From positions 1 to 19,412 of the forward strand of contig CAYYNP010000197.1 in assembly GCA_964472545.1 (NCBI GenBank): DNA of 19,412 nucleotides, written 5' to 3'. The position numbers and the translations under genes were made by a program. Origin of the DNA: CAYYNP01 sp964472545. Its GTDB lineage: Bacteria > Planctomycetota > Planctomycetia > Pirellulales > Thermoguttaceae. Position 1 is the first letter of the stretch; every line of letters starts with the position of its first letter. Shown piece after piece: positions 1 through 5,646 of the stretch. The notes under the pieces are model-generated. The model worked only from the letters and a program-made list of their open reading frames with translations. It searched no databases and was not told where the DNA came from.

Positions 1-5
1 CCGTT

Positions 6-37
6 GTGTCCAGATCAGTTTCCCGAGAAACGGACAC
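6..37. repeat. Nested hairpin near the window edge
   Basis: GTGTCC (6-11) pairs with GGACAC (32-37), and inside it GTTTC (18-22) pairs with GAAAC (27-31) around a CCGA loop, with a 6-nt bulge on the 5' side. No T-run follows. It could end an upstream transcript or be a repeat remnant; nothing decides between these. Confidence 0.35.
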
Positions 38-69
38 CAGGGCGTGAACGGTTACATCATGCGTTTAGC

Positions 70-88
70 CGCCGCCGACACGGCGGCG
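70..88. repeat. GC-rich hairpin, possible terminator or repeat
   Basis: CGCCGCCG (70-77) and CGGCGGCG (81-88) form a perfect 8-bp stem with a 3-nt loop. It is followed by GTGAGTTTG rather than a T-run, so a classical rho-independent terminator is not well supported. Very GC-rich hairpins of this kind recur between genes in planctomycete-like genomes. Confidence 0.4.
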
Positions 89-156
89 TGAGTTTGTAAC
101 ACGCCATGGCAACGACACCGCCGTGCCGGCAGCGGCCAAACGAGGAAGGCGACAAC

Positions 157-285
157 ATGCAACGACGCAGGACCGCCAACCGACGCCGTTTTCTGCAACT
201 GTCGGCGGTCACGTTGGCGGCTCCGGCAGCGGCACTCACACGGACAGCCGCGGCCCAGCCCCGCCGTTTGGCGGTGTGGAAGTAG
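157..285 (+). CDS. Orphan Tat signal-peptide ORF, 42 aa, probably a gene remnant
   Basis: This short ORF has a good ribosome binding site (GAGGAAGG, 142-149, 7 nt before ATG). Its product starts with a classic twin-arginine leader: NRRRFLQLSAV at residues 8-18, a hydrophobic Ala-rich stretch, and an AAA-Q cleavage-like site near residue 34. It then stops after only eight more residues (TAG at 283). In planctomycetes such leaders normally sit on long exported proteins such as Gfo/Idh-type oxidoreductases or DUF1501 proteins. The likely reading is a gene truncated by deletion, leaving leader and RBS. A genuine tiny exported peptide is the alternative. No continuation of a mature protein is apparent downstream, because the next gene starts at 325. 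Confidence 0.5.
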   Translation: MQRRRTANRRRFLQLSAVTLAAPAAALTRTAAAQPRRLAVWK

Positions 286-324
286 AGATCATACCATGAA
301 CCCGCTTTCCAACAGGAGCCTCAC

Positions 325-636
325 ATGGCCTACGACGACGCATTGATCGTGGATCACATCAAAAGGACACACGACACGGACCTGCTCAGCGAACGGGAGA
401 AGCATCTGGTGGGTCTGGCCGTGACAATCACGCGCGGATGCCAGGTCTGCACGCGGAACCGGATCGAAAAGGCCCGCAGCATCGGAATCTCCGACGACGA
501 ACTCAACGCACTGGTCGCGGTGACGGCAGCGGTCAACGGCGGCGTAGCGGCCGCCACCGCGCGCGTGGCATTCGGCATGGTCGAGCAGGAGAAGGCCGTG
601 GGGTGTGGTGATGCCTGCTCACCGAGCCCGGAGTGA
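325..636 (+). CDS. Carboxymuconolactone decarboxylase (CMD)/AhpD-like protein
   Basis: This 103-residue protein has the usual length of a small CMD-family member. Residues 20-90 give the all-alpha CMD fold pattern: SEREKHLVGLAVTITRGC, then C-x2-C (C39, C42), then a helix ending GISDDELNALVAVTAAVNGG. AhpD-type members use two Cys and a His four residues after the second Cys for peroxide or disulfide chemistry. Here both Cys are present but Arg stands at the His position, so classical AhpD peroxidase activity is doubtful. AGGAG at 314-318 precedes the ATG by 6 nt. The C-terminal tail (GCGDACSPSPE) adds two further Cys. It lies 39 nt after the orphan Tat leader. The family is fairly clear; substrate and role are unknown. 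Confidence 0.8.
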   Translation: MAYDDALIVDHIKRTHDTDLLSEREKHLVGLAVTITRGCQVCTRNRIEKARSIGISDDELNALVAVTAAVNGGVAAATARVAFGMVEQEKAVGCGDACSPSPE

Positions 637-1006
637 AGGAAGGCCGAAACGTGAAAGGCGCCGGGTGCCCGTGATCGGACGATTCCCGTCCGATGTGTGC
701 CACTGCTTGCAGAACCGCTGGCCAACGGCTGCCTTGCGCGAAGGCACTGCTTGCCGGAGACCTTCAACGAAACGGAGACTTGCAAGCAGTGTCGTGCCGC
801 CAGAGAGTTCGACGTGTTCCGTGGCAAGCAGTGGCACACAGTTCATTCTATACGGGCTACTACGGGCACGCGGCGGTTGCCCCCCGATGACCTGCGCGGT
901 ACAATCACCATTATCGGTCGCGGACGTTACTGTGCAGCGGCGCGCCGGGTTAGCGGTTTGGACTGCTCAGTAATACTAGTTCGGCGACGCGGGGAGACAT
1001 AGAGCA
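637..1006. other. Gene-free spacer of 370 bp holding an inverted-repeat element
   Basis: No convincing gene is seen on either strand; the short ORFs here are artefacts of the repeat. The main content is the inverted-repeat element at 695-839. After it, 840-1006 is unstructured leader DNA in front of the TIR-like gene. The RBS of that gene, GGGGAG, is at 991-996. Confidence 0.6.
695..839. repeat. Inverted-repeat element, family 2 (GTGCCACTGCTT), copy 1
   Basis: GTGTGCCACTGCTTGC (695-710) is matched exactly by its reverse complement at 824-839. Nested inside, CACTGCTTGC (745-754) is matched by GCAAGCAGTG (782-791). The whole unit is 145 bp and non-coding. A second copy with the same core sits at 4511-4583. 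The structure is MITE- or BIME-like: two palindromic units in inverted orientation. It lies immediately upstream of the lower-GC TIR/HEPN patch. Confidence 0.75.
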
Positions 1007-1453
1007 ATGCCGAAGACAACTATCTTCATCGGCTCGTCGTCCGGTGCGAGGTCGCAAGCAAAGAAGCTCGTCGCGGAACTCTCGTCCGCAACACTTGACT
1101 TCCTGCCGTGGTGGGAGGCCTTTACGCCCGGAAAAACACTGCTGGAGGAACTCGATGACATACGGGACAAGGTTCAGGGGGCTTTGCTGCTATTCTCGCC
1201 TGAATCAGAGACCACGATCAGGAAACAGAAGAAGCACGTCCCGAACCTGAACGTACTTTTCGAATTCGGCTACTTCTACGGTCACTTCGGCAAGCAGAAG
1301 GTCGCGATGATCAAGTACGGCAACTTCTTCTTGCCGTCCGATTTCGGCGGTTACATATGGATCACGGGAAGCAAGTTCTTCAAACCCAGTGCCGGGTACA
1401 AAGTGGGGAAACGCACCAACAGAGAATTCACGAAGTGGATTCAACAACTGTGA
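1007..1453 (+). CDS. Stand-alone TIR-like protein, CAP12/Pycsar-effector type
   Basis: The 148-residue protein matches the pattern of the predicted nucleotide-binding TIR-like family (PF10137 type). It has an opening strand TIFIGSSSGA (residues 5-14); W36 and the loop FTPGKTLLEELDDI; a strand GALLLFSPE (58-66); and the signature LNVLFEFGYFYGHFGKQKV (81-99), followed by LPSDFGGYIWI. In this family the Glu of the N-V-x-F-E motif (here E86) is the expected NAD-cleaving residue. Members act as NAD-depleting effectors in CBASS, Pycsar and related anti-phage systems, usually fused to or paired with a sensor. No sensor domain is present here. GGGGAG (991-996) is a plausible RBS. GC is lower than in flanking core genes. 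The next gene on the same strand is the HEPN-like protein 194 nt away. Family is likely; NADase activity and a defence role are inferred. Confidence 0.8.
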   Translation: MPKTTIFIGSSSGARSQAKKLVAELSSATLDFLPWWEAFTPGKTLLEELDDIRDKVQGALLLFSPESETTIRKQKKHVPNLNVLFEFGYFYGHFGKQKVAMIKYGNFFLPSDFGGYIWITGSKFFKPSAGYKVGKRTNREFTKWIQQL

Positions 1454-1550
1454 GATCGCCGAACCAAGCGATGCGCCCGATAAACGGGTGCGGATTGCGA
1501 ACCTCTTGATAACGCAGGACTTGTTTGGCGACAATCAGGAGATCAGCAAG

Positions 1551-1584
1551 CGTCTTAGGCTGAGGGATCTGCCGGTCTAAGACG
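1551..1584. terminator. Inverted repeat after the TIR-like gene
   Basis: CGTCTTAG (1551-1558) and CTAAGACG (1577-1584) are perfect 8-bp arms around 18 nt. There is no T-run, so it is at best a factor-dependent terminator or a binding site in the 194-bp gap between the TIR-like and HEPN-like genes. Confidence 0.3.
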
Positions 1585-1647
1585 CAGATAGCGCGTCTAG
1601 GCCGAACGATCTACTGACCAAGTTAGATGGCATGAAAGCCAACCGGC

Positions 1648-2670
1648 ATGGAAGGTCCAATGAACCGGGTTATTGAAGGTTCCGAACTCCCCTATCTCAC
1701 ACGCCCGCCCGACGGAGGCCGTTGCATCATCGCGATGGCGTACTACGACGACGTTGAGGAGCAGTTCGAGTGCTACGCCGGGCAACCTGGGGGGAAGTTC
1801 CTTCCTCTTCGCCCGCGGACGATGATCTGGGGGAGATATGTCGCAAAGTCGCCCGCAGACAGCGCTCGTGACGTTCATCTTCCGTTCTCCGAAACGGCTT
1901 TCCAGCACTTCTCGTTGCCTAACATGTGGTCATTAGTCGACCAGTTGGACCACGACCTTGAGAATGCTCTTTCATCGCTTCACAAGTACTTCGTGATCTT
2001 GCGCCATGCTCAAGCAACCGACGATGGAACGGCTGGATCACTTATCAGCACTGAGGTCGAATACGCGATTGGCAATCACCGGTCCTTTTACGATGTGATT
2101 CAACGGGTCGTGATGGCCATCAACTCGACTTACCATGCACACCCGTGTCGACTGAAGGACTCGTTCGCAAAACTGGCACAGAAGGAGACCGAGTATCTCT
2201 GCAGTCGATTGCAGCTTCCAGCGCCTATCGCACGGTTCTATAAGAGTCGCGCAGCTCTCTTCCTATTGCTGCGTGATATTCGTGACGACATTTTCCATCA
2301 CGGGCATTCCCCAGGCACGGTGTTCGTGTTCGAAGACGGACTTGCCGTTAGAGTTGCCGATCGATTCAACCGTCGCCTAAAAGGCTTGGAGCTTTGGCCA
2401 GAGCATCTTTTGAAACCGAATGCAATCGGGGCTGTTCTCGCCGTACTGGAACTTATAGTTCGGGATATGCTTGATACAATGCAGAATCTCGGCACTGCCC
2501 TGATTGATAGCTTTGAGGAGTTGCCACTCGCAGTCGCCGAAGAATACCATGTTTACCTTCGGTCGCCACTTGCGCGTCATTTCCACCTGCTTCCCATGTA
2601 CAAACAAAAGCACTGGTTCAATCCCGACGATATCCTAACACAGTTCTTAGAGTCTGCCCCTGACGATTAG
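1648..2670 (+). CDS. Uncharacterised protein with a HEPN-like R-x4-H motif
   Basis: I do not recognise this 340-residue protein by name. Residues 1-90 look like a beta-rich domain (CIIAMAYYDDVEEQFECYAG, MIWGRYV). From residue 95 onward it is mostly helical. The notable motif is IRDDIFHHGHS (211-221): R212 and H217 form R-x4-H with an acidic residue after the Arg, the arrangement of the HEPN ribonuclease active site. It sits at a helix end and follows helices at 133-160 and 170-209. HEPN proteins are common toxins and abortive-infection effectors. No signal peptide or membrane segment is seen. Codon use and GC (53% in one sampled line) are lower than in the core genes. GGAAGG at 1650-1655 would suit the second Met (1660), so the true start may be four codons later. 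HEPN assignment is by motif only. Confidence 0.65.
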   Translation: MEGPMNRVIEGSELPYLTRPPDGGRCIIAMAYYDDVEEQFECYAGQPGGKFLPLRPRTMIWGRYVAKSPADSARDVHLPFSETAFQHFSLPNMWSLVDQLDHDLENALSSLHKYFVILRHAQATDDGTAGSLISTEVEYAIGNHRSFYDVIQRVVMAINSTYHAHPCRLKDSFAKLAQKETEYLCSRLQLPAPIARFYKSRAALFLLLRDIRDDIFHHGHSPGTVFVFEDGLAVRVADRFNRRLKGLELWPEHLLKPNAIGAVLAVLELIVRDMLDTMQNLGTALIDSFEELPLAVAEEYHVYLRSPLARHFHLLPMYKQKHWFNPDDILTQFLESAPDD

Positions 2671-2750
2671 CGGTCAATGGGAAGAGCGGGGCACGCCGTG
2701 AGCAGTGAATAGTGGTCGCGTGATTCGGCACGAGACGGTAGAACGCGGCC

Positions 2751-2873
2751 ATGGCCAGACCACTTCGTATCGAATTCCCCGGGGCACTGTATCACGTCAT
2801 GTCGCGCGGCAACGAGCGGCGGCGGATCGTTTGTGACGACACCCGACAGGAGTGGATCGAGTGGCTGCGGCGG
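2751..2873 (+). pseudogene. Truncated REP-associated tyrosine transposase (RAYT, IS200-like Y1 family)
   Basis: The first 41 residues match the highly conserved start of RAYT proteins: ARPLRIEFPGALYHVMSRGN, then ERRRIVCDD and EWIEWLRR. Full-length members run about 200-300 residues and carry a later HxH motif and the catalytic Tyr; both are absent. Similarity stops at about 2873, and 7 nt later begins an arm of the REP-like palindrome also found in hypF. The frame then runs into meaningless sequence to a stop at 2943-2945. It lies between the HEPN-like gene and the convergent sugar kinase. RAYTs mobilise REP sequences, so a remnant abutting such an arm fits a decayed REP-RAYT unit. Confidence 0.8.
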
Positions 2874-2879
2874 CATCCA

Positions 2880-2914
<35 letters not shown>

Positions 2915-2931
2915 GACCATTAGTTGCCTTG

Positions 2932-4473
2932 TTACGCAGTGGTAGGCGAGCCGGCGGCGATCTCGGTCAGTTCGTCGCAGACCTCGCGTAGGGCGTGATA
3001 GCTGCGGTCGAAGACGGGCATCAACCGCCGATACGTCTCCCGGGCGGCCGATTGCGGTTGCTGCTTCGATTCGATGCGGATGAAGCGGTCGATCACCTCG
3101 AAGCCGTCGAACACGCCCGCCCCGACCCCACCGATCACGGCTGCACCCATTGAGGTGGCCTCTTCGAGCACGTTGGGTCTGGCGATCTCGAGGTTGTAGA
3201 CGTCGGCCATGATCTGCCGCCAGACACGGCTCTTCGCGCCGCCGCCGATGACGGTCATCGCGTCGATCTCGACGTGCTCGCGAAAGATGCCGAGGATGAT
3301 TTCGAGATTCAACGTGATCCCCTCCAACACGGCCCGCAACAGGTCTTCGCGACGGTGGGAGAGGTTCAGCCCGAGAAAGGCGCCCTTGGCGTTGGGGTCC
3401 CAGCGCGGCGAGCGTTCGCCCAGCAGATACGGCAGGAAGAGGAGCCCCCGGGCGCCGGGTGGGGAGGATTCGATCTGGCGGTCCATCAACACGTACGGGC
3501 TGATCTGTTCGCGGCGGGCCTGTTCGGTTTCGCTGCGGCAGATTTCGTTCTTGAGCCAGTTGAAAGAGGCACAGGCCGTCTGCATGGTGCCGGCGGCGTG
3601 GACGTGTCGCGGGAGGATATGGGCCCAGGAGACGGTGCGCATCTGTGGGTCGTTCACCGGCGACGTCGAGGTGATGCCGATCCAGGACGACGAGCCGACG
3701 TAGTTGTAGGCCATGCCCGGCGCAATGCAGCCGACGCCCACCGCCGCACACGATCCGTCGCCTCCGCCGACGACCACCGGCGTGCCTGCGGCCAGGCCGG
3801 TCGCTTCGGCCGCTTCCGGCGAAACGCCGCCGAGCACTTCGGTGGAGTCGAGCACCTCGGGCAGCCCGGCAGCATCGATCTCGGCGGCGTCGAGAATCGT
3901 CTCCGACCAACAGTATTCGCCCAGGTCGAAGGCGTTGGTGCCCGACGCGTCGGACGGATCGGTCGCCATGCGGCCGGTGAGCCGGAAGTTGACGTAGTCC
4001 TTGGCGTTGAGCATCTTGTGCGTGCCTTGGTAGACGTCCGGCCGGTGGTCCTTCAGCCACATCAGCTTCTCGATCGAGTAGGAAGCGCTGGCTCGATGTC
4101 CGGTGATCCGATAGAACTCCTCCGGCGAGAGCTTCTCGAGCAGCCGCTCGGTCTGTTCGACGGCCCGTTGGTCGCAGTAGATGATCGACGGTCCCAGCGG
4201 TTCTCCCCGGCGATCGACGCAGAGGCAGCCCATCATCTGGCCGCTGAGGGCCACCGCGGCGATCTCTCGCGGATCGACGTTGGCCAGCAACTCGCGCGTA
4301 CTGCCACAAACCGCCTCCCACCAGTCGGCCGGGTTCTGCTCGGCCCAGTTCTGGTGGAAGTAGTTGGTCTCGTAGGCGTGCGTTTTAGCGGCGACCAACT
4401 CGCCGTCGACGGTGAACAGCGTGGCCTTGTTGCCGGAGGTGCCCAGGTCGTGGGCTAGCAGGAAACGCTTCAT
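2932..4473 (-). CDS. xylB: FGGY-family carbohydrate kinase, xylulokinase-like
   Basis: This 513-residue protein phosphorylates a keto-sugar, most likely D-xylulose to xylulose 5-phosphate for the pentose phosphate pathway, using ATP in the cytoplasm. It has the FGGY ATP-site start HDLGTSGNK (D9, K16), a substrate loop SGQMMG (77-82), CDQR (100-103), the catalytic-base region VVVGGGDGS (D239), and a C-terminal ATP-binding GGGAKS. Length is normal. Typical xylulokinases have SGQMHG, and here Met replaces the His that contacts the sugar, so the substrate could differ. A ribosome binding site, AGAAAGGGAC on the minus strand, lies about 8 nt before ATG. No xylose isomerase lies beside it. The downstream side is the RAYT remnant; the upstream side is a palindromic element and the TPR gene on the same strand. 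Confidence 0.85.
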   Translation of the reverse strand: MKRFLLAHDLGTSGNKATLFTVDGELVAAKTHAYETNYFHQNWAEQNPADWWEAVCGSTRELLANVDPREIAAVALSGQMMGCLCVDRRGEPLGPSIIYCDQRAVEQTERLLEKLSPEEFYRITGHRASASYSIEKLMWLKDHRPDVYQGTHKMLNAKDYVNFRLTGRMATDPSDASGTNAFDLGEYCWSETILDAAEIDAAGLPEVLDSTEVLGGVSPEAAEATGLAAGTPVVVGGGDGSCAAVGVGCIAPGMAYNYVGSSSWIGITSTSPVNDPQMRTVSWAHILPRHVHAAGTMQTACASFNWLKNEICRSETEQARREQISPYVLMDRQIESSPPGARGLLFLPYLLGERSPRWDPNAKGAFLGLNLSHRREDLLRAVLEGITLNLEIILGIFREHVEIDAMTVIGGGAKSRVWRQIMADVYNLEIARPNVLEEATSMGAAVIGGVGAGVFDGFEVIDRFIRIESKQQPQSAARETYRRLMPVFDRSYHALREVCDELTEIAAGSPTTA

Positions 4474-4510
4474 CGCCGAGGTCCCTTTCTGCGCGATGGT
4501 GCAGTTGTGC

Positions 4511-4583
4511 GTGCCACTGCTTCGCAGAAGCAGTGCCGCTTGTGTCGCTCACCGAAGGCACTGCTTCTGCGAAGCAGTGGCAC
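4511..4583. repeat. Inverted-repeat element, family 2 (GTGCCACTGCTT), copy 2
   Basis: Two 25-bp arms (4511-4535 and 4559-4583) are perfect reverse complements across a 23-nt spacer. Each arm is itself a hairpin: CACTGCTTC pairs with GAAGCAGTG around a GCA loop. The core matches the copy at 695-839. It fills most of the 139-bp gap between the sugar kinase start and the end of the TPR gene, both on the minus strand, so any shared transcript would carry this strong double hairpin. Confidence 0.85.
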
Positions 4584-4612
4584 ACATTCGCCCGACGCCT
4601 TGCCGGCCCTGT

Positions 4613-5389
4613 CTACTTCCGCCCACTACGCCGCAACCGTTCGGCCTTGCGCAAATCGTCGACGGCCGGACGAAGCTGGTACGCGTCGATGTAAACCAGC
4701 GCCCGCTTGATATAGTTCTGCGGTCGATCGGGGTGCTCGGCGATAGCTTCCGTCCATTGGGCGATCGTACCGTCGACGTACTTGTTTTCGGGATCCGGGT
4801 CGACGCGTTCGCGGCGGGGCTCCTCGTACTGCGGGTCGAGGCAGTAGGCCAGAGTCAAATCGGCCACCGCCTCCCGCAACCGGCCCAGTCTGGCCAGCGC
4901 CGTGCCGCGAGTTACGATGGTCACGGCGTACTGCGGGTCGAGTTCGATCGCCCGGCTGCACTCGGCCACGGCCTTGCGATAGAGGCCGAGTTCGATCCAG
5001 ATCTCGGCCCGGTTGTTGTAAGGGAAGGTGTACGCCGGGTCGAGTTGTGTGGCGCGGTCGTAATCGGCCAGAGCCCGATCGAAATCGCGCTTGCCGAAGT
5101 AGGCGATTCCACGATTGTTGTAGGCCCAGGTGAAAGTCGGGTCCAAGCGAATCGCCTTCTGACACGCGGCCAGCGCCTCGTTGAATTGGCCGCGGCCGAG
5201 CAGTAGATTCGCCCGGTTGTTGTAGTCGTGGGCCGACTCGGGGCCGCTTTCGACCTGTGGGACGAAGGACATTTGGGGCCCTCCGACGGGCTGGCCCAAC
5301 GCGAGCGCCGGCGGCACGAGCAGGATTCCACTGCCGGCCAACAACCAGATGGCCGTTCGCGTTGCGATCGTGTTGTGTGGACGAATCAT
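4613..5389 (-). CDS. Secreted tetratricopeptide-repeat protein
   Basis: This 258-residue protein starts at ATG 5389, chosen because AAAGGAAC stands about 7 nt upstream and because the product then opens with a clean signal peptide (IRPHNTIATRTAIWLLAGSG, then ILLVPPALALG, residues 2-32). From about residue 50 come four consecutive 34-residue TPR units with the A-x-x-x-Y-x-x-A-x-x-L-D-P pattern: AHDYNNRANLLLGRGQFNEA, TWAYNNRGIAYFGKRDFDRA, TFPYNNRAEIWIELGLYRKA, and AVTIVTRGTALARLGRLREA. A fifth, degenerate unit follows near the C-terminus. TPR arrays mediate protein-protein contacts, and this one would act in the periplasm or at the cell surface. The frame is open 59 codons further upstream but that extension lacks leader character. 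The partner is unknown. It is divergent from the large secreted protein at 5647. Confidence 0.85.
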   Translation of the reverse strand: MIRPHNTIATRTAIWLLAGSGILLVPPALALGQPVGGPQMSFVPQVESGPESAHDYNNRANLLLGRGQFNEALAACQKAIRLDPTFTWAYNNRGIAYFGKRDFDRALADYDRATQLDPAYTFPYNNRAEIWIELGLYRKAVAECSRAIELDPQYAVTIVTRGTALARLGRLREAVADLTLAYCLDPQYEEPRRERVDPDPENKYVDGTIAQWTEAIAEHPDRPQNYIKRALVYIDAYQLRPAVDDLRKAERLRRSGRK

Positions 5390-5556
5390 AGCTTCGTTCC
5401 TTTCTCGAGCCCCGGGGGAAACGATCAACGCACTCAGCACAAGCTCGAGCTTAGCACCGGCCGCGGCGATTGCAAGCGGTTTCTTCCTCCTTTGCGGAAC
5501 GCGAGTACGAGTCGCCAAACGGGGGAACGCATTGCACGAATCGGCAACGGCATCCT

Positions 5557-5585
5557 TTGCAGTCACGACCTCCGGGCAGTAGGAT
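5557..5585 (+). promoter_or_regulatory. Candidate sigma-70 promoter for the 5647 gene
   Basis: TTGCAG (5557-5562), a 17-nt spacer and TAGGAT (5580-5585) resemble a housekeeping promoter 60-90 bp upstream of the start at 5647. It sits in the 257-bp divergent gap with the TPR gene. The call rests on consensus match alone. Confidence 0.35.
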
Positions 5586-5646
5586 AAAGGCCCTCAATGC
5601 TGCCCGCCGGTACCTTGTCACCGAAGCTGCCTCGGAGGAACACCTA

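Noticed and set aside
57..239. 60-codon minus-strand ORF at the window start
   Set aside because: It is low-complexity Arg-rich sequence antisense to the hairpin and the Tat leader, with no RBS or motif.
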